Source: Bacteroidota bacterium (GTDB taxonomy: Bacteria; Bacteroidota; Bacteroidia; NS11-12g; UBA955). Taken from it: DNA of 64,000 bases. This document shows positions 25,268 through 33,728 of the stretch, piece by piece; the first letter of the stretch is position 1; the number at the start of each line of letters is the position of its first letter. The notes under the pieces are model-generated. The model saw only the letters and a program-made list of their open reading frames with translations. It did no database searches and was not told where the DNA came from. The stretch spans positions 1 to 64,000 of the forward strand of contig VGFS01000009.1 in assembly GCA_016868785.1 (NCBI GenBank), written 5' to 3'. Made by a program: the position numbers and the translations under genes.

Positions 25268-27109
25268 TCAATGATTAACAATTAATTTGGTTTGAAATAC
25301 GCCCCCAGTGTTATCGGTAAGGGTGATAAAATAGATACCGGAAGACAATGTAGACACATCGATGTCGCTTCCTTGGGTTTGCAATCGAACAACCGCACCG
25401 CTCGATGAAATTGCCGAGGCATCGACCACGGCATCAATACCCTTCACAGAGATTTTATCAGTTGCTGGGTTTGGGAATAACGTAACAAAGGATTTATTCA
25501 GTTGCTTATTGGCGTTCGCCGCAACCGTAATGTAATTGGTCTTTGTCTTTTGGTCAGTACCTCTGGCATTGGTCACTTTCAGGGTTACAGAATAAGTTCC
25601 AAATGCGTTAAACTTCACATCAATATTTTTAGAAGTCGACGTGGTTGCATTCAAATAACTAAAGGTTGTTGGATTAATGGTCCACTGCCATTCGGTGGGT
25701 GTATTGTCGCTCAAATCAAACAAACGAACTGTTTGAACATTGTTTGGCGTAACGATATCAGCCGTAAAATCACATACGGGATTCAAATTGGATGTATTCG
25801 AAACGTTGATGTAGTTCTGCTTTGTTACTGTTGTTTTGTCCGATGAGTTAGCGCCTACCAGAGTTATGGTGTATGAACCCGTTGCGCTGAATGAAACGTA
25901 AAGATCTTTATCGGTCAGTTTAGAGCCCGACTGCAAGGTATAGGTATTGGGCGTAATCGACCAAGTGTAAGAAGTAGTTCTGGAGCAGGAAGAAATCAAA
26001 GCCACAGTTTGACCCACGTTTACCGCTGTTTTGTTGGCGGCAAAAGCCACCGATGGAGGATCTTGGAGCGTAAGACGGCGGATGATGTTGTTAACTTGGT
26101 CACAAATGAAGAATGCAGAATCCGCTTTGCGATAGGTAAATAAGTTAATCAACCCAAATTTCGCATCTTTGGCAGCGCCATCTACATATCCAACCTCTGT
26201 CTCTTGACCTGCATACACTTTTACCGAAGTACCATCATATACTTTGATGCAATATTGATCGGCGATAAAAATGCGTCCGTTTACGGCCACAACATCGGTA
26301 GGAAAGTTCAATCCAGTAGAAATCACTTCTGTTACCTCATTGGTACTCAAATTCAATCGCTTGATCTTCTTGTTATTGCGATCGGCAATCAACATGGAAT
26401 TGTCGCTTTCCAAGAAAATTCCTGTAGGTGCATAAAACAAGGCCTTCGATCCAACCCCTGTGGCGTCACCTGAGGTTTTGGGCTTTCCGGCAATGGTGGT
26501 TACTTTACCTCCAGAAATTTTACGAATTACTTCATTACCAAAATCACAGATATACATTTCACCAGAAGAATTGATGGCAATATCGGTGGGTGAGCTAAAA
26601 TAAGCCGCCGAGGTTAGACCGTCTACGTGATCGCCTGAAAATGAATAATTACCGGCAACAGTAGTGAAAACAGTTCCGTTGGAAACATTGACAAACTGGG
26701 TTCCTTTGCGGATGAGGGCATTGTCAGTATCAACGATGTAAACGTCATTGGTATTCTTATTGACCTCAACACCTTGGGGGGTGTTAAACCTTGAAACCGT
26801 GGCCGTTCCATTATCGGTTCCTGTGGCTCCAGGCGAGGTTGGATCACCCAGAAAACCACCTCGGATGCGACTCAAACTGCCATCCAATATCATGATATTG
26901 TGTTGGTCGGTTACCCACATCCGGTTGTTATTGTCGACGCAAATTCCCAAAGGGTAACTGAATAATTCATCCAGTAAGTTATTATTAGAAGTAGCATTAT
27001 AGTCGCCACTGCCCAAATACTGTTTACCAGCGTATGTCGTTACGTTTTGCGCCATTGCCATTCCGGCAAAGCCCAATGTAGTGGTTAGGGTGAGCAATAC
27101 TTTATTCAT
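25268..27109 (-). CDS. secreted NHL-repeat / PKD protein with T9SS sorting tail
   Basis: 613 aa from ATG 27109, where a signal peptide begins (MNKVLLTLTTTLGFAGMAMA). Residues about 25-365 form an NHL-type beta-propeller (repeats with GxxVDxxxxMWVTD and IYICDFGNEVIRK patterns), followed by two PKD-like domains (about 370-540). The C-terminal 80 residues are a type A Por secretion sorting domain (LFPNPATDKISV, SGIYFITL). It should be exported to the surface through the type IX system. The start overlaps the purC stop by 8 bases, so it sits in the purC transcription unit. Ligand unknown. Confidence 0.85.
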   Translation of the reverse strand: MNKVLLTLTTTLGFAGMAMAQNVTTYAGKQYLGSGDYNATSNNNLLDELFSYPLGICVDNNNRMWVTDQHNIMILDGSLSRIRGGFLGDPTSPGATGTDNGTATVSRFNTPQGVEVNKNTNDVYIVDTDNALIRKGTQFVNVSNGTVFTTVAGNYSFSGDHVDGLTSAAYFSSPTDIAINSSGEMYICDFGNEVIRKISGGKVTTIAGKPKTSGDATGVGSKALFYAPTGIFLESDNSMLIADRNNKKIKRLNLSTNEVTEVISTGLNFPTDVVAVNGRIFIADQYCIKVYDGTSVKVYAGQETEVGYVDGAAKDAKFGLINLFTYRKADSAFFICDQVNNIIRRLTLQDPPSVAFAANKTAVNVGQTVALISSCSRTTSYTWSITPNTYTLQSGSKLTDKDLYVSFSATGSYTITLVGANSSDKTTVTKQNYINVSNTSNLNPVCDFTADIVTPNNVQTVRLFDLSDNTPTEWQWTINPTTFSYLNATTSTSKNIDVKFNAFGTYSVTLKVTNARGTDQKTKTNYITVAANANKQLNKSFVTLFPNPATDKISVKGIDAVVDASAISSSGAVVRLQTQGSDIDVSTLSSGIYFITLTDNTGGVFQTKLIVNH

Positions 27110-28061
27110 CGCCAATGTTCTTAAGTGCTTGATTGATGCTGTTCTCAATTTGTATTTCAATGTTATCGTAGGACCTTCTTGCAAGTGGAGAGCCTGTCAT
27201 GGCGCTAAACAATTCCTCGTAGCGTTCTGTGATGCTGTTCACAAATTCATCAGACATTGAGGGAATCACCTCCCCTTCTTTGCCTTGAAATCCGTTTTCC
27301 ATCAACCACTCGCGGACAAACTCCTTGCTCAATTGACGTTGTGGTTCTCCTTTTCGTTGCAAATTTTCGTAGGTATCTGCATAAAAAAATCGGCTGCTAT
27401 CGGGGGTATGAATCTCATCGATGAGCATAATATCACCGTTTCTCATGCCGAACTCGTATTTGGTATCCACCAGAATCAGGCCTTTTTCCGCTGCAATCTC
27501 GGTTCCTAGCATAAACAAGGCCAAAGAGATGCGATACAATTCGTCCAATTGACTTTGGGTCAAAATGCCTTTTTCAAGGATTTCATCGTAGGTAGTGTCC
27601 TCATCATGTCCTTCGCTGGCTTTTGTTGCTGGCGTTACGATGGGTGTAGGGAATTTGTCGTTCTCCTTCATCCCTTCTGGCAAAACATTGCCGCAAAGTG
27701 TTCTCAAACCGGATTTGTATACGCGCCAAGCGTGGCCTGTGAGGTAATTTCTCACCACAAATTCCACGGGAATGGCCTCACAGCGATATCCAATGGTGAC
27801 ATGTGGATCGGGCATCGATATTTTCCAGTTGGGAACGATCTCTTTGGTTTTGTCCAAAAACAATCCCGCGATGGCATTCAACACTTGACCTTTGTGAGGA
27901 ATCGCCCTGGGCAATACATGGTCGAAAGCGGAGATTCTGTCACAGGCCACCATCACCAACAAATCGGTACCGATGCTGTAAACGTCTCTTACTTTACCTT
28001 TATAAAAGTGGGTTTGGTTTTCAAATTGAAATTGGGTGGCCGACAGTGCTTTCAGGGTCAT
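27102..28061 (-). CDS. purC: SAICAR synthase (phosphoribosylaminoimidazole-succinocarboxamide synthase)
   Basis: 319 aa, the longer SAICAR synthase type (about 300-320 aa) rather than the 240-aa form. Motifs include FYKGKVRDVYSIG (ATP loop), DRISAFDHVLP, VEFVVRNYLTG and LVDTKYEFG with IDEIHTPDSSRF. It joins aspartate to CAIR using ATP in step 8 of purine synthesis. It has its own -7 box in the 32 bases after phoH (28075-28082). The T9SS protein gene overlaps its last 8 bases. Confidence 0.96.
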   Translation of the reverse strand: MTLKALSATQFQFENQTHFYKGKVRDVYSIGTDLLVMVACDRISAFDHVLPRAIPHKGQVLNAIAGLFLDKTKEIVPNWKISMPDPHVTIGYRCEAIPVEFVVRNYLTGHAWRVYKSGLRTLCGNVLPEGMKENDKFPTPIVTPATKASEGHDEDTTYDEILEKGILTQSQLDELYRISLALFMLGTEIAAEKGLILVDTKYEFGMRNGDIMLIDEIHTPDSSRFFYADTYENLQRKGEPQRQLSKEFVREWLMENGFQGKEGEVIPSMSDEFVNSITERYEELFSAMTGSPLARRSYDNIEIQIENSINQALKNIGDE

Positions 28062-28074
28062 ATCGTAATGGTTA

Positions 28075-28082
28075 CAAATTTA
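28075..28082 (-). promoter_or_regulatory. -7 promoter box TAAATTTG for purC
   Basis: Exact TAnnTTTG on the minus strand, 13 bases before the purC ATG at 28061 and inside the short gap after phoH. Confidence 0.5.
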
Positions 28083-28093
28083 TTGGGGTGCGA

Positions 28094-29080
28094 CTATTTC
28101 TCGTTGGCATCTTTTTCACATTCCGCATCGCGATCGTAGGCGTGTACAATTTCCTTGACGAGTCGATGTCTCACAACATCATCCTTATCCAACTGAATCA
28201 TGCCAATGCCTTTGATGTTTTTCAGCAATCTCAAGGCCCGGTGCAAGCCACTTTGCTGTTTTCTTGGCAAATCTACTTGGGTTAAATCGCCTGTGATAAT
28301 GAGCTTGGCATTCGGCCCCATACGGGTCAAGAACATCTTCAATTGCAGATCGGTGCTGTTTTGTGCTTCATCCAGAATCACATAACAATTATCCAAGGTT
28401 CTACCGCGCATGAATGCCAATGGTGCAATTTCTACGGTGCGACTTTCGATCATGCTTTTCAGTTTGTCGTTGGGGATCATGTCTTCCAACGCATCGTAAA
28501 GTGGGCGCAGATAAGGATCAATTTTGTCTTTCAAATCACCGGGCAAGAAACCCAGGTTCTCTCCTGCTTCAACGGCAGGTCTTGTTAAAATAATCCTCCG
28601 AATCTCCCTTTCTTTTAAAGCAAGTACCGCTATGGCTACCGCCGTATAAGTCTTTCCCGTACCGGCTGGACCGATGGCAAAAATGATGTCGTTCTTTTGG
28701 GCAGTATTCACCATGCGCACCTGGTTTCGGGTGCGGGCTTTGATTTGCTGACCATGCGTGCCAATCAACAAAGTATCGCCAGTTGAAATCAGATTTTTTT
28801 CGGCATTATCGTCCGATTTCTCAACCACGAATCCCTCCAGCGCTTCTAGCACAATGTGCTCATTGAGCTCTTTATTTTTAAGGAACACCTTTTCTAAGTG
28901 ACGCATGGCCACCTCAAATGCCTTAATGGAAGGCTCATCTCCAAAGAGTTTGATCTCTTGTCCACGCGCTACCACCTGCAGTTTGGGGAACTTCGATTTT
29001 ACAATGGTTAAATTGAGATTGTTTGGCCCGTAAAACGTTTGAGGGTCGATGTGTTCGAGGGTGTAGATTTTTTCTGACAA
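28094..29080 (-). CDS. PhoH-family ATPase
   Basis: 328 aa. The start is TTG 29080, the only plausible one before the conserved region. An N-terminal KH-like segment (about 20-80) precedes the PhoH ATPase domain: Walker A GPAGTGKT (137-144), TRPAVEAGENLGFLPGD, Walker B VILDEAQN, and the ITGDLTQVDLP motif. Members are cytoplasmic RNA-associated ATPases or helicase-like proteins linked to phosphate starvation or rRNA processing. Family certain, precise role not known. An exact -7 box lies 18 bases upstream. Confidence 0.93.
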   Translation of the reverse strand: MSEKIYTLEHIDPQTFYGPNNLNLTIVKSKFPKLQVVARGQEIKLFGDEPSIKAFEVAMRHLEKVFLKNKELNEHIVLEALEGFVVEKSDDNAEKNLISTGDTLLIGTHGQQIKARTRNQVRMVNTAQKNDIIFAIGPAGTGKTYTAVAIAVLALKEREIRRIILTRPAVEAGENLGFLPGDLKDKIDPYLRPLYDALEDMIPNDKLKSMIESRTVEIAPLAFMRGRTLDNCYVILDEAQNSTDLQLKMFLTRMGPNAKLIITGDLTQVDLPRKQQSGLHRALRLLKNIKGIGMIQLDKDDVVRHRLVKEIVHAYDRDAECEKDANEK

Positions 29081-29339
29081 GCGCTTGATATTTTATTACA
29101 AACCTAACGGAATTTTCGATGCTTTATGGTAGTAAACAAGCATCAGTTGCCCCAAATTTTCCACCATATTTTCCACGAACATGCTGAATCACACTCCAAA
29201 CATCTTCACCGTATTCATTTGGAATATCACACACCATTTGTTTGAACAATGTAATTTTCGAGTTTTCATGTCGCCTTCTCACGGTTACAGCAAATATTTG
29301 TTGTAATTCTTCGTTGCATCGGAATAATATCAACCAACA
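29081..29339. other. 259-base divergent intergenic region (phoH / FG-GAP lipoprotein)
   Basis: It holds the phoH -7 box (29099-29106) and a CAAATATTTG palindrome (29291-29300) about 40 bases before the lipoprotein gene. A minus-strand frame of 75 codons covers most of it (29124-29351) but lacks recognisable features. I see nothing else in it. Confidence 0.4.
29099..29106 (-). promoter_or_regulatory. -7 promoter box TAGGTTTG for phoH
   Basis: Exact TAnnTTTG on the minus strand, 18 bases before the TTG start of phoH at 29080. Confidence 0.45.
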
Positions 29340-31043
29340 ATGCGCGTACAAATCTCAATCTTAAGCCTCTCGATTTTTCTAGTTTTCACGGCTTGTCAAA
29401 ACAACCAAGACCCCAACAGCGACCCTCGATTCAATGGCAATCGATTAATGGTTAAAGTGCTGGACAGTTTAAATACCATTGCCGACCCCAACACCAACTA
29501 TTATTTGAGTGGACGAAGGGCGGCCCAAATGTTGGAAAAATCGCATTCTTACACCAATCAAGAAGACATCATCAATTGGGAAACCAAGTATTGCTTTGAA
29601 CTTTTGAATGCCGGCAACGTGGATGAATGCATAAAAACGCTCACCGCCATGATCCACAAATATCCTGACGGAGGTGAAGCGGCGTTGGCCGATCCCAATT
29701 TCAAAAAGGTCTTTGATTTATTGGCTGTTGCGTACTTGCGCATGGGAGAAAACGACAATTGTATTGCCAACCACAATTCAGCCAGTTGTATCGTACCACT
29801 AAAACCCAAAGCATTCCACAAAAACACCAAAGGTTCATTAACGGCCATAGAATTTTACACGCAAATTCTTAAGGTCTACCCATCGGATTATCAGAGCAAA
29901 TGGCTCATGAACATTGCTTACATGACCCTCGGAAAATATCCTGCTGAGGTGCCCAAAGCGCATTTTATCGACTTCTCCGCATTTGACGAAAAGGTTACAG
30001 GATTTTTACCGTTAGAGAACTTGGCCATAGAATTGGGTGTAGACGTCAACGGATTGGCAGGTGCCGCGATCATCGAGGACTTTAACAATGATGGATTCAT
30101 GGACATTTTTTGCTCTTCTTATGGACTGTTAGATGACCCCAATCTTTTCATGTCGGACGGAAAAGGCGGCTACAACGACGAAACTGCCAAAGCCATGCTC
30201 ACAGGTCTTTCCGGGGGATTGAACGCCAAACAAGCCGATTTTAACAACGATGGTTTTGTTGACATATTGGTATTGCGAGGCGCTTGGCTCGACAAAGGCG
30301 GTGAATGGCCCAACAGTTTGTTAAGAAACAATGGCAATGAAACATTTACTGATGTTACTGCCTCGGTTGGATTGAACAAAATGATCTTCGCCATGGGTTT
30401 TAATTTTGGGGATTTGGATAATGATGGTTGGCTCGATGTATACACCGGAACAGGAGCATTTGAATTCAATTCATTGGTGCCCAACCGGGTATTCAAAAAC
30501 ATGGGGGGAACCCATTTTGCGGAAATCACCCATGGATCGGGTATCGGACATTTACAGAAAGGACATGGCATTGCCTTTGGAGACTTGGACAACGACGGAG
30601 ACCAAGACATTTACACCACCCTCGGTGGCGCAGTAGAAGGCGACAACGCTCATAATGCTTTGTTTGCAAACCCCAACCACGGCAATCATTGGATCACGTT
30701 GAAACTGCAAGGGAAATCAGTGGCCCGTGATGGACAAAACTCCAGGGTTTTCATCCGTTGCAAGGATGGCAATAAAAGCCAACAATTTAATTTAACCGCT
30801 GGCAGTGGCGGTTCCTTTGGCGCCAGCAGTTTGCAATTAGAAGCAGGATTGGGACAATGTTCACAAATTGAGTCAATTGAAATTTGGTGGGGTGGAGATC
30901 CTCAAAAAAAGGAGATTATCAGAAACATATCAGTTGACCGGTTTTATACTATCGTGGAAGGCGACAAATTTGGTAAAGTAGATGAACAAAAAAAGACTCC
31001 GCTGAAGGGAGATAAGGTCGGCGGTGCCTGTTGCAAGAAATAG
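29340..31043 (+). CDS. FG-GAP/VCBS repeat and ASPIC/UnbV lipoprotein (CRTAC1-like)
   Basis: 567 aa with a lipoprotein signal (FTAC, lipid Cys19). Residues about 40-215 are helical and TPR-like. Residues about 235-440 contain FG-GAP/VCBS repeats with calcium-binding DFNNDGFMD-type loops (DFNNDGFVD, DLDNDGWLD, DLDNDGDQD). The ASPIC/UnbV module is at about 455-535. The C-terminus ends GGACCKK, an unusual terminal cysteine pair. Such proteins are exported, surface or periplasmic adhesion or scaffold proteins, often large; here it is compact. The exact job is unknown. Confidence 0.85.
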   Translation: MRVQISILSLSIFLVFTACQNNQDPNSDPRFNGNRLMVKVLDSLNTIADPNTNYYLSGRRAAQMLEKSHSYTNQEDIINWETKYCFELLNAGNVDECIKTLTAMIHKYPDGGEAALADPNFKKVFDLLAVAYLRMGENDNCIANHNSASCIVPLKPKAFHKNTKGSLTAIEFYTQILKVYPSDYQSKWLMNIAYMTLGKYPAEVPKAHFIDFSAFDEKVTGFLPLENLAIELGVDVNGLAGAAIIEDFNNDGFMDIFCSSYGLLDDPNLFMSDGKGGYNDETAKAMLTGLSGGLNAKQADFNNDGFVDILVLRGAWLDKGGEWPNSLLRNNGNETFTDVTASVGLNKMIFAMGFNFGDLDNDGWLDVYTGTGAFEFNSLVPNRVFKNMGGTHFAEITHGSGIGHLQKGHGIAFGDLDNDGDQDIYTTLGGAVEGDNAHNALFANPNHGNHWITLKLQGKSVARDGQNSRVFIRCKDGNKSQQFNLTAGSGGSFGASSLQLEAGLGQCSQIESIEIWWGGDPQKKEIIRNISVDRFYTIVEGDKFGKVDEQKKTPLKGDKVGGACCKK

Positions 31044-31089
31044 TTTTCTTTCGGGGCGAAATTTGTCGCCTAGTGGCATCGACATTGAA

Positions 31090-31097
31090 TATATTTG
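31090..31097 (+). promoter_or_regulatory. -7 promoter box TATATTTG
   Basis: Exact TAnnTTTG, 47 bases before the ATG at 31145. A TTTG at 31062-31065 lies 24 bases upstream, close to -33 spacing; it sits in the loop of a short GGCGA/TCGCC hairpin after the lipoprotein gene. Confidence 0.45.
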
Positions 31098-31144
31098 CAT
31101 AGAACCCCAATGAATCATCACGAATTGGGAATGCACTGAAAATC

Positions 31145-31951
31145 ATGTCGATAAACGCCAATCAGCCCCATCCCCTCATTCACTTAATTTGTGATTTCAG
31201 GGTAGAATCGCCCGATTACACGGTAGCGATGGCGCGGATGGCCACAGAATTTTCAGCGTTAAAAACACTCATTACACCCCAGCCATTTAAAAAAGGCCAC
31301 ATTTTGGGTCAGAGCGTGTTCCTCAAATTGGTATTGAACGAATTTCCGGAAGGCACCGTGCACATTTGTCGGTTCGGCACCATGAGTAAACTACCCAATC
31401 GCTTTGTTGTGGCGAAACACCAAGGCAAGTTTTTTATGGGTCCAGATTCAGGATTACTTCCCTTGTATTTTGGGGAGGAAGAAGTGGAATACTACAACAT
31501 CACCCCGGCTAACAATATCACCATATTTGATTCACTCAAAGAGGTGTACATCCCAGCGTTGAAGCAGCTGCATGCGTCAAACATGGATATTGAGCAGGCC
31601 GGATTCCCGCGCAAAGAGATGATGGTTCGTCCCGCAGCACCCCAACCACCAATGTCCAACGGGATGATGCGATTAACGGTGATTTACAACGATTACTATG
31701 GGAACGCTTATTTAAACATCAATCGCAGCACCTTCGAGGAAGTGGGACAAGGTCGTGCATTTCGATTGCTCCTGAACAGCACCATGGAGATTAATCACCT
31801 GAGTCGATCTTACAACGACGTCCCTGAGGGCATGGAATTGTGCATGTTTGGGCATGGCGATATTCTTCAAATTGCGGTCAACGCAGGATCCGCCGCACAG
31901 TATTTGTCGTTGAATGAGGACAAACCCGTGGTATTACAATTCAAAGAATGA
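31145..31951 (+). CDS. divergent SAM hydroxide adenosyltransferase-like (DUF62) protein
   Basis: 268 aa. The layout matches SAM-dependent chlorinase/fluorinase and SAM hydrolase (DUF62) proteins: N-terminal LICDFRVESPDY (family LTTDFGxxDxY), a central FPEGTVHICRFG, then FFMGPDSGLLPLYF (family NGxLS), and a C-terminal beta barrel with IYNDYYGNAYLNI (family DxFGNxxTNI). The DISH segment with the catalytic Asp and the HxxVVDPGVG segment are both replaced (ITPQP, HICRFGTMS). Ribose-binding D17 is kept. Homology is likely; SAM hydrolysis by the usual mechanism is doubtful. The next gene overlaps its stop in ATGA. Confidence 0.7.
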   Translation: MSINANQPHPLIHLICDFRVESPDYTVAMARMATEFSALKTLITPQPFKKGHILGQSVFLKLVLNEFPEGTVHICRFGTMSKLPNRFVVAKHQGKFFMGPDSGLLPLYFGEEEVEYYNITPANNITIFDSLKEVYIPALKQLHASNMDIEQAGFPRKEMMVRPAAPQPPMSNGMMRLTVIYNDYYGNAYLNINRSTFEEVGQGRAFRLLLNSTMEINHLSRSYNDVPEGMELCMFGHGDILQIAVNAGSAAQYLSLNEDKPVVLQFKE

Positions 31952-32250
31952 TCAATCGACTTGTGATAATGACTTTCCGGCCCGATTGTGTGGCTGATTT
32001 TATTCAAATTTTTGATGGGTCCAAAGACAAAATTCGGGCATTCCCAGGCTGTTGTGGTCTGAAATTGCTACAAACTTCCGACAAGCCCCATCAATTGTCT
32101 ACCTACAGCCTTTGGGAGAGTGAGGAAGCTTTGAATGCTTATCGACATTCCCCATTGTTTGCCGCGACTTGGGCGAAGACAAAGGCGTTGTTTTCCGACA
32201 AGCCCATCGCTTTTTCAACATCTGTGATTCGTGATTTAAACGGAAATTAA
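31948..32250 (+). CDS. ABM-domain (antibiotic biosynthesis monooxygenase-like) protein
   Basis: 100 aa ferredoxin-like fold typical of the ABM family: MINRLVIMTFRPDCVADFIQ, a central FPGCCGLKLLQ strand, and YSLWESEEALNAYRHSPLF (the conserved W-S/E-xxAlxaYrxS pattern). Members are small dimeric oxygenases or heme/quinone-degrading enzymes; this one has no defined substrate. The ATG overlaps the stop of the DUF62-like gene in ATGA, so the two are probably translationally coupled. It is convergent with the FAD-linked oxidase, sharing TTAA at 32247-32250. Confidence 0.85.
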   Translation: MINRLVIMTFRPDCVADFIQIFDGSKDKIRAFPGCCGLKLLQTSDKPHQLSTYSLWESEEALNAYRHSPLFAATWAKTKALFSDKPIAFSTSVIRDLNGN

Positions 32251-33644
32251 CCGAGCCATTTACCGGGATTGAGTATTCTTTTGGGGTCAAAGGTTTCTTT
32301 GATGCCTCGAAACAATTGAAAGTGCGCATCGCCCATCACAATGGGTAAATATGGCGCTTGAACCAAACCTATACCGTGTTCTCCGCTGATGGTACCTCCC
32401 ACTGACTTACAATATTCGAAAATTTCTGTTATCGCTTTGGGTATTTCATGATGCCAATATTCATCTGAAAGGTCATTTTTCAGGATATTCACATGCAAAT
32501 TCCCATCGCCCGCATGTCCATAACAAACCGATTGAAACCCATACTGATCACCGATTTCTTTGACTTTTTTCAGCAATCCTGGCATGGCGGACCTGGGCAC
32601 CACAGTATCTTCTTCTTTGTAGGGCGATACTTGTTTGACTGTTTCACCGATGGCCCTTCTCACCTTCCACCAAGCAGCACTTGTATCGGCGTTGGGCGAT
32701 GGCAATATATCTAGGGCATTGTGGTTATCCAAAATTCCGAAAATCCCTTCGGCTTGCGCAAACAAATCCTCCCCTTCGAATCCATCAAATGCGAACAATA
32801 AGTATGCTTCCGCGGATGGGTGCGTTGGAAAAGCCGTTTGGGTGGCTACCATGGAAATTTCCACCCCCGATTTTTCCATTAGCTCGATGGCGCAGGGTTT
32901 GTATTTGGAAAGTAAGACTTGATTGACCGCACGAGCACAGTCTGACAAATCTGCAAATGCGGCCACCATGAGCAATTCTTGGGTGGGTTTGGGAATGAGT
33001 TTCAACACTGCTTGGGTGATGATTCCCAACATACCCTCCGAGCCAACCATCAAGTGAGTAAGCGAAAACCCGGTTGAATTCTTGAGCGTGTTGGCGCCGG
33101 TCCAAATGATTTGTCCGTTGGGCAGAACAACCTCCAAGTTCAAGACATAATCACGGGTGATGCCATATTTCACCGCCCTAGGTCCTCCAGCACCATGTGC
33201 CAAATTACCCCCAATGCTACAACTACCTTGAGAAGCTGGATCAGGAGGGTAATACAACCCCACAGCTTCCACGGCTTCTTTTAAATGGGCGTTTACTACC
33301 CCACTCTCAACGGTGGCGGTGAGGTTTTGGGTATCAATGTTCACGATTCGATTCAGTTTTTTTGTACTCAACACCAATCCTTCTGAAACAGAGAGACAGG
33401 CGCCTGATAGACCCGTTCCCGCTCCGCGGGTAAACACAGAAATGTTGTGATCGAAACAAAACTTCATGACCAACGACACCTCTTGCGTGGTGGTTGGGAA
33501 ACAGACGGCTGTTGGTGGGAAATACAAATCTTCTGTATAATCCGACCCATATTCTGATACTTCCTGTGATGAGAATAAAAATTCAACACCCCTTAACTCA
33601 TTGGCTAATTGACTTATCGCTTGGGCAATCTGGCTGTCTTTCAT
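32247..33644 (-). CDS. FAD-linked oxidase (GlcD / D-lactate dehydrogenase-like)
   Basis: 465 aa from ATG 33644; longer upstream frames lack alignable sequence. The FAD_binding_4 (PCMH) domain spans about residues 30-215 (FTRGAGTGLSGACLS, YPPDPASQGSCSIGGNLAHGAGGP). The C-terminal FAD-oxidase domain has GHAGDGNLHVN and SGEHGIGLVQ, whose histidines bind metal or substrate in the D-2-hydroxyacid dehydrogenase family. It should oxidise a D-2-hydroxyacid such as D-lactate or glycolate and feed electrons to the respiratory chain. No CCG/Fe-S domain or glcE/F partner is adjacent. Confidence 0.9.
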   Translation of the reverse strand: MKDSQIAQAISQLANELRGVEFLFSSQEVSEYGSDYTEDLYFPPTAVCFPTTTQEVSLVMKFCFDHNISVFTRGAGTGLSGACLSVSEGLVLSTKKLNRIVNIDTQNLTATVESGVVNAHLKEAVEAVGLYYPPDPASQGSCSIGGNLAHGAGGPRAVKYGITRDYVLNLEVVLPNGQIIWTGANTLKNSTGFSLTHLMVGSEGMLGIITQAVLKLIPKPTQELLMVAAFADLSDCARAVNQVLLSKYKPCAIELMEKSGVEISMVATQTAFPTHPSAEAYLLFAFDGFEGEDLFAQAEGIFGILDNHNALDILPSPNADTSAAWWKVRRAIGETVKQVSPYKEEDTVVPRSAMPGLLKKVKEIGDQYGFQSVCYGHAGDGNLHVNILKNDLSDEYWHHEIPKAITEIFEYCKSVGGTISGEHGIGLVQAPYLPIVMGDAHFQLFRGIKETFDPKRILNPGKWLG

Positions 33645-33728
33645 CGAAACTAATCTACGGCAAGTTATCATGTTCAACTGAATTTTGCGACCTTTGAATC
33701 TGGGAATTTCAAAATTTCCTTTTAACCC

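Noticed and set aside
27549-28139. 196-codon plus-strand frame over purC
   Set aside because: Antisense to SAICAR synthase; Phe/Gly/His-rich composition of a reverse-frame artefact.
29124-29351. Minus-strand 75-codon frame in the phoH/lipoprotein gap
   Set aside because: No recognised domain or promoter; its start lies inside the lipoprotein signal-peptide codons. It may be real but cannot be supported.
31056-31071. GGCGA/TCGCC hairpin after the FG-GAP lipoprotein as terminator
   Set aside because: The stem is only five pairs with no T-tract, and the loop may hold a -33 TTTG element instead.
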